This document shows positions 15,245-24,753 of a stretch of DNA of 64,000 nucleotides, one piece after another. This DNA is from Pseudomonadota bacterium (GTDB lineage: Bacteria; Pseudomonadota; Gammaproteobacteria; Steroidobacterales; Steroidobacteraceae). Within the stretch, counting starts at the first letter, position 1. Each line of letters begins with the position of its first letter. Location of the stretch: NCBI GenBank assembly GCA_021838635.1, contig JAKCDC010000001.1:230065-294064 (forward strand), given 5' to 3'. The position numbers and the translations under genes were made by a program. Under the pieces are notes generated by a model. It had not been told where the DNA came from. It saw only the letters and a program-made list of their open reading frames with translations, and ran no database searches.

Positions 15245-16390
15245 ATGGATCCGACGAACACCTCCTCCGGCCGCGATGGACGGCCCGAAAACTCGCCAGC
15301 ACCGGCGGCGTCCGCAGCGCACGCAGGCAGTCCGGGGACTCCCGCACAGGCCGCCGCGCCGCTGCAACCGGGGCGTCGCACGGCCGTCATGATCGCCGGC
15401 ATCGTGGTGCTTGCCACGATCGTGGCGGTGAGCATCTTGGCTTGGTGGTACGAGAGCCACTTTCTCACCACCGATGATGCGTTCATCGATACGCGCGTGG
15501 TCGCCGTGGCCCCGCGTGTGGCCGGGCAGGTGATCGCTGTGCCCGTGACGGACAACGAGCGAGTCGTTGCCGGTCAAGTGGTGGCGCAAATCGACCCGAC
15601 GCCCTATCGACTCGCGCTGGCGCAGTCGCTTGCGGCTGAGCGGCTCGCCAAGACCGGACTTGCCCAGGCGCGTGCGAACATCGTGGTGGCGCAGGCCGCA
15701 GTGCAGCAGGCGCGGGCCGCCTATGTCAGCGCCGCGGCCCAGGCCGCCAATGCCAGAGCCAACCTCAAGCGCTACCGATTCCTGCATCAGCGCAACGCCA
15801 AGGCCGTGGCCCGGACCCAGATGGATCAGGTGCGCACCGCAGCGCGCAGCGCGAGCGCCGAAGCGCTTGCCGCCCTGCAGCGGGTGAGCGGCGCCAGAGC
15901 CCAGATCGTAGCTGCGCGCGCGGCACTCGCTGGCGCAGTCGCCCGCGTGGCCAGTGCCCGCGCCGAAGTCAAATCGGCTCGACTCGACCTGAGCTACACG
16001 ACCGTGCACGCCGCGCAGGCCGGACACGTCACCAAGAAGTCTGTCGCGGTCGGTAACTATGTCGGACCGGGCCAAGAACTCATGGCGATCGTCCCGCGGC
16101 AGCTGTGGGTTACGGCTAATTTCAAAGAAACCGACCTGAATCTGATCCACCCCGGCCAGCGCGTGAGCATCAACATCGATGCCTGTCCAAACGCCAAGGT
16201 GCGCGGACACGTCGTTTCGATCCAACGCGGCTCCGGCGAGGCATTCGATCTGCTGCCACCGCAGAATGCTACCGGCAACTACGTCAAGATCGTGCAGCGC
16301 GTGCCCGTACGGATCGATTTCGATTCGTTGCCGCCACACTGCCTGATCGGCCCGGGCATGTCGGTCGAGCCGGACATCAGGGTCAACTGA
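15245..16390 (+). CDS. emrA: HlyD-family periplasmic adaptor of an EmrAB-type efflux pump
   Basis: 381 residues: a proline/alanine-rich cytoplasmic N-terminus, one transmembrane segment (about 45-65, VMIAGIVVLATIVAVSILAW), a lipoyl half-motif (FIDTRVVAVAPRVAGQV), a long coiled coil rich in alanine and arginine (about 120-230), the second lipoyl half and a beta-barrel (LWVTANFKETDLNLIHPGQ). It bridges the MFS pump to an outer-membrane channel. No channel gene is next to it. It sits one base before emrB. Confidence 0.88.
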   Translation: MDPTNTSSGRDGRPENSPAPAASAAHAGSPGTPAQAAAPLQPGRRTAVMIAGIVVLATIVAVSILAWWYESHFLTTDDAFIDTRVVAVAPRVAGQVIAVPVTDNERVVAGQVVAQIDPTPYRLALAQSLAAERLAKTGLAQARANIVVAQAAVQQARAAYVSAAAQAANARANLKRYRFLHQRNAKAVARTQMDQVRTAARSASAEALAALQRVSGARAQIVAARAALAGAVARVASARAEVKSARLDLSYTTVHAAQAGHVTKKSVAVGNYVGPGQELMAIVPRQLWVTANFKETDLNLIHPGQRVSINIDACPNAKVRGHVVSIQRGSGEAFDLLPPQNATGNYVKIVQRVPVRIDFDSLPPHCLIGPGMSVEPDIRVN

Positions 16391-16391
16391 G

Positions 16392-18032
16392 ATGGCGCCG
16401 TCCGCTCACGAGGACGCGGCAGCCCACATCTGGACGCCCGCCCGTTCCGCCGCCGGGCGGCACAGTCCATGGCTGATCGCCATCATTATCTCCATTTCCG
16501 CCTTCATGGAGGTCCTCGATACCGCGATCGCCAACGTGTCGCTGCGTCACATCGCCGGCTCTTTGGCTGTCAGCTACGACCAAGCGACCTGGGTGCTGAC
16601 GACCTATCTTGTGGCCAATGCCGTGGTCATACCCATGAGCAGCTGGTTGAGCGACGTCTTCGGCCGTAAACGCTATTACATGTTCAGCGTTGCGCTGTTT
16701 ACGATCTCCTCATTGTGTTGCGGCATCGCCTCATCGCTGCCAATGCTGATCATCTCGCGTGTAGCCCAAGGTCTCGGCGGTGGTGGTCTGCAGCCGAACA
16801 CTCAGGCGATGCTGGTCGACTCCTTTCCGCCCGCTTCCAGGGGAAAAGCGATGGCGGTCTACGGCTTCACCGTGATTCTGGCTCCGATGCTTGGACCGCT
16901 GCTCGGGGGCGTCATTACCGACCGATTTTCCTGGCACTGGATCTTCCTGATCAATGTGCCGATCGGCCTGCTGTCCCTTGCCCTGGTGAGTGCCTTCGTC
17001 GATGAGCCGCCGCTGCTCGTGAAAGAGCGTCGTGAGCGGTGGCGGCGCGGGATTCATTTCGATTTTCCGGGTGCCGTGCTGATCGCTCTCGGTTTGGGAT
17101 TCCTCGAGATCATGACCGACCGGGGAGTCCAGGATGACTGGTTTGGCAGCTCACTGATTCGCATTGCAGCCCTGACCGCGGCTGTCTGCATCGCCGGATT
17201 CGTCATCTGGGAGCTGTGGACTCCCCGCCCGTTGCTCGACATGCGTTTGTTCAAGCACCGCAATTTCGCCGCCGGTTCGCTCATTGTCATGGTGATCGGG
17301 GTGATTCTGTTCGGAACGACGCAGTTCGTGCCGCAGCTCGTGCAGCAGGTGCTCGGTTATACAGCCACCGAAGCGGGTCTGGTGTTGACCTTCGGCGGAA
17401 TGATCACCATCGTCACCATGCCGCTTGCCGGCATTCTCAGCGGGCGCGTGCAGCCGCGTCTGCTGATGGGAATTGCTTTTCCCGTAATCGCCGTATCGCT
17501 GTGGATGATGTCGCATTTCACGGTAAACGAGACGTTTGCACAGATTGCGATCGCTCGCGCCTGGCAATCCGGTGCCATTCCGTTTCTGTTCGTGCCGCTG
17601 ATGAGCGCCGCTTACATCGGCGTTCCGCCGCAGCGAACCGGCAATGCAACGGCGATCATCAATGTCGCGCGCAACCTCGGCGGCAGCGTGGGCATCGGCA
17701 TGGTCCAGGCGCTGTTCGCGCGTCGTCAGCAGTTTCACCAGGCGCGGATGGTGAGTGCCTTGCAGCCGCTCAATCCAATTTATGAACACGCGGTCCGGAC
17801 ACTTTCACACGCATTCGTCACCCGAGGTGCGTCGCCTGCCGCGTCGCTGCAGATGGCCACCGCGGAGATCTACGCGATGATGCAGCGTCAGGCGCTGATG
17901 ATGTCCTTCGCAGACGTGTTTCGCGCCCTGATGCTGTTCGTGCTGATCATTTCGCCGATTCTCCTGTTGCTTAAGCCCGGGCCGAACGCACACCGCGGCG
18001 GGGCCGCGGCCATGGGGGAAGCGCTAGGCTGA
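16392..18032 (+). CDS. emrB: DHA2-family MFS drug/metabolite exporter (EmrB-like)
   Basis: 546 residues, about 14 transmembrane helices. Typical DHA2 motifs are present: motif A-like SSWLSDVFGRKRYY and the motif C stretch GFTVILAPMLGPLLGG. It uses the proton gradient to export amphipathic compounds together with EmrA. Its stop codon overlaps the kynU start (TGATG), so pump and kynureninase are translated together; this hints that the pump may export a kynurenine-pathway compound, although broad drug export is equally possible. Confidence 0.88.
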   Translation: MAPSAHEDAAAHIWTPARSAAGRHSPWLIAIIISISAFMEVLDTAIANVSLRHIAGSLAVSYDQATWVLTTYLVANAVVIPMSSWLSDVFGRKRYYMFSVALFTISSLCCGIASSLPMLIISRVAQGLGGGGLQPNTQAMLVDSFPPASRGKAMAVYGFTVILAPMLGPLLGGVITDRFSWHWIFLINVPIGLLSLALVSAFVDEPPLLVKERRERWRRGIHFDFPGAVLIALGLGFLEIMTDRGVQDDWFGSSLIRIAALTAAVCIAGFVIWELWTPRPLLDMRLFKHRNFAAGSLIVMVIGVILFGTTQFVPQLVQQVLGYTATEAGLVLTFGGMITIVTMPLAGILSGRVQPRLLMGIAFPVIAVSLWMMSHFTVNETFAQIAIARAWQSGAIPFLFVPLMSAAYIGVPPQRTGNATAIINVARNLGGSVGIGMVQALFARRQQFHQARMVSALQPLNPIYEHAVRTLSHAFVTRGASPAASLQMATAEIYAMMQRQALMMSFADVFRALMLFVLIISPILLLLKPGPNAHRGGAAAMGEALG

Positions 18033-19300
18033 TGGCTCTGACTCTGGAAGACGCGCTGCGCAACGACGCCGATGATCCGCTGCACCGGCTGCGCGCGCGG
18101 TTTGCGCTGCCGCGGACTGCCGACGGCGAGTCCGCTATTTATCTGTGCGGGCATTCCTTGGGCTTGATGCCGCTCGCCGCGCGTGTCGACATGGTTGCCG
18201 CGCTCGACGACTGGGCGCGCTTGGCAGTGCTAGGCCATGAGCAGGGCGAGCGGCCGTGGATCACCTACCATGACGTACTCGCGGCGCCAACCGCGGAACT
18301 CCTCGGCTGCCGGCCTGAGGAAATTGCGATCATGAACACCCTCAGCGTCAATCTGCAGTTGATGATGGCGAGCTTCTTTCGACCCGCGGGTCACCGCCGC
18401 TGCATCGTGATCGAAGCGGGGGCCTTTCCGTCGGATCGCTACGCCACCGCGACGCACTTGCAGTGGCACGGCCTTGACCCGGCCGACGCGCTTATCGAGA
18501 TCGCACCTCGGGATGGGCAGGAGTGCGTAAGCGAGGAGGACATCGAGGCGTTGCTCGCACGTCGCGGCGAGGAGATCGCGCTCGTGCTCTGGCCGGGCGT
18601 GCAATATCTCACCGGTCAGGCATTTGACCTGGGGCGTATAGCGCGCGCTGCGCGCGCAGCCGGTGCGTTGTTCGGCGTTGACTTGGCGCATTCGGTGGGC
18701 AACATGCCGCAGCCGCTGCGCGCGCTCGAGGCGGACTTCGCGGTCTGGTGCAATTACAAATATCTCAACGCGGGCCCCGGTGCGGTGGCCGGCTGCTTCG
18801 TGCACCAGCGGCACTTCGATGCGAACCGACCGCGGCTCGCAGGCTGGTGGGGGCACGAGCTGCAGACGCGGTTCCGGATGCCGCAGGCGTTCCGTGCCGC
18901 GTACGGCGCTGCCGGTTTTCAGCTCAGCAATCAGTCGGTGTTCGCGGCTGCGCCGCTCATCGCCTCCCTCGGCTTGTTCCACGAGGCCGGCGCGCAGCGC
19001 CTGCGCGAGAAATCGCTCGCTCTCGGCAGGTTCTTCGCTGAGCTGCTCGCGGTGCACACCCCGCAGGTACGCATCATTACGCCGCGCGAGCCGGCCGCGC
19101 ATGGCGCTCAGCTGTCGCTGCGCATCGGCACCGATCCGGCACGGGCGAGGCGCATCTTCCAGCGGCTCGCGGCGCACGGGGCGATTTGCGACTGGCGGGA
19201 GCCGGACATCATCCGTGCCGCCCCCGCGCCGCTCTACAACAGCTTCACCGACGTGTTCACGTTCGTGATGCGCCTCGCCGAGGCGCTGCGCGCCGCATGA
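18032..19300 (+). CDS. kynU: Kynureninase
   Basis: 422 residues, the normal size. A PLP enzyme of fold type I that cleaves kynurenine to anthranilate plus alanine, or 3-hydroxykynurenine to 3-hydroxyanthranilate. Seen: substrate-site YLCGHSLGLMP near the N-terminus, the aspartate region GVDLAHSVGNMP, and the PLP lysine in WCNYKYLNAGPG (Lys at about residue 247). It overlaps kmo by 4 bp (ATGA), giving two consecutive enzymes of the same pathway. The 3-hydroxyanthranilate dioxygenase gene needed for de novo NAD is not in this window. Confidence 0.92.
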   Translation: MALTLEDALRNDADDPLHRLRARFALPRTADGESAIYLCGHSLGLMPLAARVDMVAALDDWARLAVLGHEQGERPWITYHDVLAAPTAELLGCRPEEIAIMNTLSVNLQLMMASFFRPAGHRRCIVIEAGAFPSDRYATATHLQWHGLDPADALIEIAPRDGQECVSEEDIEALLARRGEEIALVLWPGVQYLTGQAFDLGRIARAARAAGALFGVDLAHSVGNMPQPLRALEADFAVWCNYKYLNAGPGAVAGCFVHQRHFDANRPRLAGWWGHELQTRFRMPQAFRAAYGAAGFQLSNQSVFAAAPLIASLGLFHEAGAQRLREKSLALGRFFAELLAVHTPQVRIITPREPAAHGAQLSLRIGTDPARARRIFQRLAAHGAICDWREPDIIRAAPAPLYNSFTDVFTFVMRLAEALRAA

Positions 19301-20679
19301 GCGCTGCGGGGCAGCGTAAGGTCGCAGTCATTGGCGCGGGCCTGACCGGCCCCTTGCTGGGACTGCTGCTGGCGCGGCGCGGGTTCGCAGTCACGCTGCT
19401 CGAGCGCCGGCCCGACCCGCGCCGTAGTGCGGCTGACGGCGGTCGATCGATCAATCTGGCGCTCGCCGCGCGCGGCATGCGGCCGCTGGCGCGTGCTGGA
19501 GTGTTGCAGCAGGTCGAACCGTTTCTGCTGCCGATGCGCGGACGCATGGTGCACGAATTGTCTGCTGCGCCTGTCTTGCAGCGCTACGGACAACGTTCGC
19601 AGGAAGTCATTTATTCGGTCGGGCGCGCCGAGCTGAATCGAGTCCTGATCGACGCGGCTGAACGGGCCGGCGTGACGCTGTGCTTCGAGCATCGATGTCT
19701 CGGCTTTTACGATCAGGCGTTGCGCTGCGTAGAGGAGCGACCGGGCCGCACGTTTGATCTGGAGTGCGAGACGGCGATTGCGGCCGATGGGGCTGGCTCG
19801 CTGGTACGCGAGAGCCTCGAGCGCTGCGGCGTCTGTGCGGTGCAGATCGAGCCGCTCGGGCACGACTATAAGGAAATGTCGCTGCCGGCGCTGCCCGACG
19901 GCAGCCATGCGCTCGACCCCGCGGCATTGCACATCTGGCCGCGCGGGGGGTTCATGCTGATCGCGCTGCCGAATCCCGACGGCACTTTCACGCTGACGCT
20001 GTTTCTGCCGCGTTCGGGTGAGCAGAGTTTCGCGGCGCTCAGCGAAGACGCGGCGCTTGGGCAGTTCTTCGCCGCACAGTTTCCCGATCTTGCGGCGTTT
20101 CACGCCGGTCTGTGCGCGGATTTTCGCCGCAACCCCCAGGGACAGCTCGCCACCGTGCACGCGCGCGGCTGGCATCTCGACGGGCGGGTGCTGCTGCTCG
20201 GAGATGCTGCGCACGCCATCGTGCCGTTTCATGGCCAGGGCATGAACGCCGGCTTCGAAGATTGTGCACTGCTCGATGAGCTGCTTGATACCGGTGAGGA
20301 CTGGGCACAGCTCTACGCCCGCTTCGAGCAGGCTCGCCGCCCGAGCACCGAGGCGATTGCACACATGGCGCTGGAGAACTACCGGGAGATGCGCGAGCAG
20401 GTGCGCGACCGGAAATTCCAGCGCCTCAAGCGCCTTGCCTTCGAGCTCGAGCAGCGCTTCCCCGAGCGCTTCATTCCCCGCTACTCGATGGTGATGTTCC
20501 ATCCGGAAATCTCGTATCTGCAGGCGCTGCGCCGCGGGCAGGTCCAGGCGGGCATTCTTGAGCGCCTCGAGCGTGAGCGCACCGCCGATGGTGGCATCGA
20601 CGCCGCGCTGGCCGAGGCGCTTGTGCGCGAGCAGCTGCCGCCGCTCGGCAGCCGAGACCCGGACCGGCGGACCGGCTAG
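19297..20679 (+). CDS. kmo: Kynurenine 3-monooxygenase
   Basis: 460 residues. A flavin-dependent hydroxylase: N-terminal FAD motif VIGAGLTGPLLGLLLARRG, the GD motif LLGDAAHAIVPFHGQGMNAG at about residue 300, and EHRCLGF with the DG region AADGAGSLVRE between. It uses NADPH and oxygen to convert kynurenine to 3-hydroxykynurenine, which kynU then cleaves. The open frame starts at 19186, but ATG 19297 overlapping the kynU stop is the clear start. A basic C-terminal region replaces the membrane anchor of the eukaryotic enzyme. Confidence 0.9.
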   Translation: MSAAGQRKVAVIGAGLTGPLLGLLLARRGFAVTLLERRPDPRRSAADGGRSINLALAARGMRPLARAGVLQQVEPFLLPMRGRMVHELSAAPVLQRYGQRSQEVIYSVGRAELNRVLIDAAERAGVTLCFEHRCLGFYDQALRCVEERPGRTFDLECETAIAADGAGSLVRESLERCGVCAVQIEPLGHDYKEMSLPALPDGSHALDPAALHIWPRGGFMLIALPNPDGTFTLTLFLPRSGEQSFAALSEDAALGQFFAAQFPDLAAFHAGLCADFRRNPQGQLATVHARGWHLDGRVLLLGDAAHAIVPFHGQGMNAGFEDCALLDELLDTGEDWAQLYARFEQARRPSTEAIAHMALENYREMREQVRDRKFQRLKRLAFELEQRFPERFIPRYSMVMFHPEISYLQALRRGQVQAGILERLERERTADGGIDAALAEALVREQLPPLGSRDPDRRTG

Positions 20680-20690
20680 AATCCTGCCCC

Positions 20691-21020
20691 ATGAACCGAG
20701 TGACGACAGACGGGGTCATCGAGTATGTACCCCAGGAAGTGCAGAGCCTGCTCGATGAGGGCCGGATCCTGTTGATCGACGTGCGCGAGCCGGACGAGTA
20801 CGCCCAGGAGCGTATCCCCGGGGCGCTGCTCTACCCGCTCTCGACGTTCGATGCAGCACATCTGCCGGTCGATGGCGCGCGCGCAGTGGTGTTCCACTGC
20901 GCCGCCGGCGGCCGTTCGCTGACGGCAGCCCGGCTGCGCAAGGCGACTGGCCAGCCGGCCGCGCACATGGCAGGCGGCATCGCGGCATGGAAGGCACTCC
21001 GCCTACCCACCGTCAGCTGA
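20691..21020 (+). CDS. Single-domain rhodanese-like sulfurtransferase
   Basis: 109 residues, one rhodanese domain: LLIDVREPDEYAQERIPGA and the active-site loop CAAGGRS with the catalytic Cys at about residue 68. Such proteins carry sulfane sulfur as a persulfide. It starts 11 bp after kmo, so it may be the last gene of that transcript, and it overlaps trmB by 34 bp. Confidence 0.85.
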   Translation: MNRVTTDGVIEYVPQEVQSLLDEGRILLIDVREPDEYAQERIPGALLYPLSTFDAAHLPVDGARAVVFHCAAGGRSLTAARLRKATGQPAAHMAGGIAAWKALRLPTVS

Positions 21021-21715
21021 CGGCGCTGCGGTTGAACGCCAGCGATCACCCGCGCGCCATCCGTTCTTTCGTTACCCGCGCCGGGCGTATCACGACCGCG
21101 CAGGAACGTGCGCTCGAGACGCTGTGGCCGAAATATGGGCTCGAGCCTCAGGGGCCGCTTGATCTGGACGATGTGTTCGGTCGTGACGCTCCGCGCACGG
21201 CGGAAGTCGGGTTCGGCAACGGGGAGAACCTGCTGGCGCTCGCCGGGGCGCATCCGGAGCGCGACTATCTCGGCATTGAAGTGCACCGGCCGGGCGTCGG
21301 TCGGGTTCTGCTGGCGCTGGAGGACCGTTCGCTCAGTAACGTGCGGGTGGTCTGCCACGATGCCGTCGAAGTGCTCGAGCGGTACCTGCCGCCGGCGAGC
21401 CTCGAGGAGATTCTGGTGCTCTTTCCAGATCCCTGGCCGAAGAAGCGGCACCACAAGCGGCGCTTGATCCAGCCGCCGTTCGTCGGCCTCATCGCAGAGC
21501 GCCTCAAGCCCGCCGGTCGGGTGCACCTGGCCACCGACTGGTCGGCCTACGCCGAAGAAATGCTTACGGTCCTTGGCGCCGAGACGCGGCTGCGCAATCT
21601 CTCGCCGACGGGAACCTTCGTATCCCGTCCCGAGGAGCGCGCGGCGACGCGCTTCGAGCGGCGCGGTGAGCGGCTCGGGCACGGGGTGTGGGACCTGGAC
21701 TTCGTGCGGGTCTGA
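20987..21715 (+). CDS. trmB: tRNA (guanine-N7)-methyltransferase TrmB
   Basis: 242 residues. Methylates G46 of tRNAs with SAM. Family marks: IRSFVTRAGRITTAQ near the N-terminus, the SAM site EVGFGNGENL, LGIEVHRPGVG, and the signature VLFPDPWPKKRHHKRRL. The start shown overlaps the rhodanese gene by 34 bp; a later start would shorten the non-conserved N-terminus only. Confidence 0.92.
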   Translation: MEGTPPTHRQLTALRLNASDHPRAIRSFVTRAGRITTAQERALETLWPKYGLEPQGPLDLDDVFGRDAPRTAEVGFGNGENLLALAGAHPERDYLGIEVHRPGVGRVLLALEDRSLSNVRVVCHDAVEVLERYLPPASLEEILVLFPDPWPKKRHHKRRLIQPPFVGLIAERLKPAGRVHLATDWSAYAEEMLTVLGAETRLRNLSPTGTFVSRPEERAATRFERRGERLGHGVWDLDFVRV

Positions 21716-21735
21716 AGCCGCATCGGTGCGGCGAA

Positions 21736-22374
21736 TCAGCCTGCGTGCAGCAGGAACACCGTGCGCAGACCGTCGATCACGAACTGCACGGCAAGCGCCC
21801 CGAGCACGACGCCGAACAGCCGGCCGGCGACGTTGACGCCCGTCACGCCGATGACGCTCATCAGCGGTTCGGCGAGCCACATGATCACCAGCGAAATTGC
21901 CAGCACCACCAGCACCGCCAGAAACAGGCTGAGAAACACCAGCGGGTGGCGGAACAGGGGGACCGGGCCGAACCACAGCAGTACGGTGGCAAGTGCGCCG
22001 GGTCCGGATATGAACGGGAACGCGAGCGGCACCACCGAGATGTCCGCACGCCGCTGACTCTCGGCTTGCTCATCGGTGCTGGTACGGCTGCCGGATTCGC
22101 GTGCGAACACCATTTCGAGCGCCAGCAGGAACAGCAGCACGCCGCCGAAGATGCGAAACGCACCGAGGCTGATACCCATCAGGGCGAGAAACGGTGCGCC
22201 GACCAGGGCAAAGAACGCCAGGATCAGCGCCGCGACCACGGTCGCCTTGATCGCCATTCGATGTCGGTACTCGCGCGTGGCGCCCTGGGTCAGGCCGCTG
22301 AAAATCGGCAGCAGCGAGATCGGCTCGACCACGGCGAAGAACACCACGAAAAACTTCAGCGGTTCCTGGAACAT
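21736..22374 (-). CDS. MarC-family integral membrane protein
   Basis: 212 residues from ATG 22374 (MFQEPLKFF). Six predicted helices with MarC marks: VFFAVVEPISLLPIFSGLTQ, a central FRIFGGVLLFLLALEM, and PLAFPFISGPGALATVL. MarC was once linked to multiple antibiotic resistance, but its function is unknown. The long frame upstream (to 22710) is antisense to another gene. It converges with trmB, 20 bp apart. Confidence 0.88.
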   Translation of the reverse strand: MFQEPLKFFVVFFAVVEPISLLPIFSGLTQGATREYRHRMAIKATVVAALILAFFALVGAPFLALMGISLGAFRIFGGVLLFLLALEMVFARESGSRTSTDEQAESQRRADISVVPLAFPFISGPGALATVLLWFGPVPLFRHPLVFLSLFLAVLVVLAISLVIMWLAEPLMSVIGVTGVNVAGRLFGVVLGALAVQFVIDGLRTVFLLHAG

Positions 22375-22554
22375 CGGCGGTGGATTACGGTTTTCCCGTT
22401 CTTGAAAGGGGGGCGTCCGAGGCGCACCATGTGAGACGTCCCTCGCCCGGCGGCCGCAGGATACCAGCTTCGCGGCGCTTCGGGCGCCCAGAGCGGTCCG
22501 CCCCCGGACCGAAGCTGCGCGGCGCTGCGGGGACGGCGCACCGGAGGTCTGCCC

Positions 22555-22869
22555 ATGGTCGCTCCTCAGCCGAGAATCGGTGACTGGTACCGCGTCAGCG
22601 GCGGCGAACTGTTTGAGGTCGTCGCCATCGACGACGACGATGCGACCATCGATATCCAGCATTTCGACGGGACCGTCGAGGAGATGGAGCGGGAAGACTG
22701 GGAGTCGCAATGGGAGGACGGGGCGCTCGAGGCCGCCGAGGCGCCGGAGGACTGGAGCGGTTCGGTCGACGTTGATGCCGAGGACGAGAGTCCCGGCGGT
22801 GGGGAGTCGGCCGGCGACGACTCGACGCTGCGGGCCAGTCCACTCGAGGGACTGGACCTGTTCGAGTGA
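22555..22869 (+). CDS. DUF6763-family small acidic protein
   Basis: 104 residues. The N-terminal half (RIGDWYRVSGGELFEVVAID, IDIQHFDGTVEEMEREDW) matches a small conserved gammaproteobacterial family; the C-terminal half is an acidic, serine/glycine-rich tail. Function unknown. The 180 bp before it, shared with marC, must hold both promoters. Confidence 0.7.
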   Translation: MVAPQPRIGDWYRVSGGELFEVVAIDDDDATIDIQHFDGTVEEMEREDWESQWEDGALEAAEAPEDWSGSVDVDAEDESPGGGESAGDDSTLRASPLEGLDLFE

Positions 22870-23256
22870 TCAGAGTGAGGCGAGCGCCTCGAGGTCCGCC
22901 TGCGGCCCGAGCAGCACAAGTCCGTCGCGGATTTCCACCGCAATGGGGCGCAACGCCTGGCCTGCGCAAGGACCGGCGATGCACCGCCCGCCGTCTTTCT
23001 CGAACAGCGCGCCGTGGGAGGCGCACACGATCAGCGCACCGTCGGGTGTGAGGAAGCGGTTCGGGCGCAGATCGAGCGGATGGCCGGCATGCGGGCAGTG
23101 ATTGACGTAGCCGCGGACCTCGGCTCCGCACCGCACCACGAAGCCGCGCAGGGGCCAGTCCCCGCTGCCGACGCGGAAGGCGCGCGCCCCGGTCTCCTGC
23201 AGATCCGTCAGGCGGCAGATCACCCGTTCCAGATCGATCTCATCCCCCACCGGCAT
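22870..23256 (-). CDS. Rieske [2Fe-2S] ferredoxin-like protein
   Basis: 128 residues with the two Rieske cluster motifs CPHAGHPLD and CASHGALF (Cys-x-His and Cys-x-x-His), the second followed by GGRCIAGPCAGQALRP. It is soluble, with no signal peptide, like the electron-carrying Rieske subunits of dioxygenases, but no oxygenase gene is near. It overlaps the upstream AmpG-like gene by 17 bp, so the two are co-translated. Confidence 0.85.
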   Translation of the reverse strand: MPVGDEIDLERVICRLTDLQETGARAFRVGSGDWPLRGFVVRCGAEVRGYVNHCPHAGHPLDLRPNRFLTPDGALIVCASHGALFEKDGGRCIAGPCAGQALRPIAVEIRDGLVLLGPQADLEALASL

Positions 23257-24676
23257 CGATCCGCTCTGCCGAGGGGCCTGTCAAGAGCGCATCGGCCGGC
23301 GCCGCATGCGGCTCGATCCGCCGCCAGAGTGCAGCCAGCAGCACCGCGGCCGGCAGACACAGACTTGCCGTGTACAGGAAGAAATGCGGATAGCCAATCC
23401 GCGCGGCGACGAAACCCGAGGTGCCGTCCAGGATCTTGCCCGGCAGTGCATATAAGGAGGCGAATAGCGCGTATTGAGTGGCGGTGTACTTCGCGCTGGT
23501 AAGGCTCGACATATATGCGATCAACGCCACGCCCTCCAGCGAGAGGGCCAGGTTATCCGTGCCGTTGACCAGGCCGAGTCCGAGCAGTGTCGGGCCGTGC
23601 GTGCTGGCGAGCACCGCATAGCCGAGATTCGAGAGTAACGAGACGGCGAGTCCCGCGGCGAGCGTGCGCGCCAGGCCGATGCGCGCCACCAGCACCCCGC
23701 CTAGAAACACCCCCGCGATGCCCACGGTATATCCGCAGACCTTCCCGACCAGCGCGATCTGCTCAAGCGTGTAGTGATGATCGATGTAGAACGGGTTCAC
23801 CATCGCACCGATGGTGAACTCGGCGAGCTGGTACGCGCCGATGAACGCCAGCGCGGTGATCGCGACGCGCATGCCGAAGCGTCCGAAGAACTCCGTCAAC
23901 GGACAGATCACCGCACCGATGAACCACTCGCCGAGGTCGCGCAGCGCACGCGGCCAATGCGCGCGCCGCTCGAGCCACTCAACGACTTGGGCCTCGCGCT
24001 GCGTCTCGGCGCGCGATACCGCGACCTCAGGCTCCTTCACCAGCAGCGTCGCCACCACCCCAACGCCCATCAGCGACGCCATCGCGCCGTAGCTCAGATG
24101 CCAACCGTATCCAGCCGCGACGGCGATCGCACCGGCGCCGCCGGCGATCATTGCAATGCGGTAACCGACGGAGTAGGTGGCCACCATGGCTCCCTGCAGC
24201 GTCTCAGGTACCGACTCGATGCGCCAGGCGTTCATCGCCACGTCCTGCGTCGCGGAGCAGAACGCCACGAACAGCGCTGCGGCCGCCATGGAACCGACGC
24301 TGCGGGCCGGATCGCCCGCCGCGAGTCTCAGCAAGCCGAGCGCGACGGTGATTTGGGCGAGCAGCATCCACGAGCGGCGCTGGCCGAGCAGCCGGTGCAA
24401 CAGCGGCAGGCGTACCCGATCGACCACCGGGGACCACACGAACTCGAAGGTGTACGCGAACCCGACCCAGGCGAACATGCCGATGGTGGCGCGCTCGACA
24501 CCCGCTTGGCGCAGCCAGACGGTCAGCGTGGAGAACACCAGCAGGAACGGCAGTCCGCTCGAGAAGCCCAGAAACAGCATCGACACCACCGCCGGTTGGC
24601 GGTAGACGGCCAGCGCGCGCCAGCTGCGCGTGAGCATCCCGGGTCTGCCCGCCGTGCTCCCAGCAGCTTCGCTCAC
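23240..24676 (-). CDS. AmpG-like MFS permease
   Basis: About 478 residues and 12-14 helices. The N-terminal FLGFSSGLPFLLVFSTLTVWL and WVGFAYTFEFVWSPVVDR are typical of AmpG, the inner-membrane importer of anhydromuropeptides from recycled cell wall, whose flux governs AmpC induction in some bacteria. I start it at GTG 24676, preceded by a GAGG box; ATG 24637 is an alternative, and the TTG at 24742 is unlikely. It is divergent from pyrE. Confidence 0.82.
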   Translation of the reverse strand: MSEAAGSTAGRPGMLTRSWRALAVYRQPAVVSMLFLGFSSGLPFLLVFSTLTVWLRQAGVERATIGMFAWVGFAYTFEFVWSPVVDRVRLPLLHRLLGQRRSWMLLAQITVALGLLRLAAGDPARSVGSMAAAALFVAFCSATQDVAMNAWRIESVPETLQGAMVATYSVGYRIAMIAGGAGAIAVAAGYGWHLSYGAMASLMGVGVVATLLVKEPEVAVSRAETQREAQVVEWLERRAHWPRALRDLGEWFIGAVICPLTEFFGRFGMRVAITALAFIGAYQLAEFTIGAMVNPFYIDHHYTLEQIALVGKVCGYTVGIAGVFLGGVLVARIGLARTLAAGLAVSLLSNLGYAVLASTHGPTLLGLGLVNGTDNLALSLEGVALIAYMSSLTSAKYTATQYALFASLYALPGKILDGTSGFVAARIGYPHFFLYTASLCLPAAVLLAALWRRIEPHAAPADALLTGPSAERIDAGGG

Positions 24677-24753
24677 GCGCCTCGCCTCGGTCCGGCGCGC
24701 CGATCGATGTTGTGGTTGACGTTGCAGCGGGGCATCGGGCAATCATATGCGCT

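Noticed and set aside
15095..16339. Minus-strand extension of the 14480 membrane-protein frame to 619 codons
   Set aside because: The extra 415 residues are antisense to emrA; the true start is 15094 or 15070.
24637..24742. TTG 24742 as the start of the AmpG-like gene
   Set aside because: It would enter the pyrE promoter; GTG 24676 with a GAGG box fits better.
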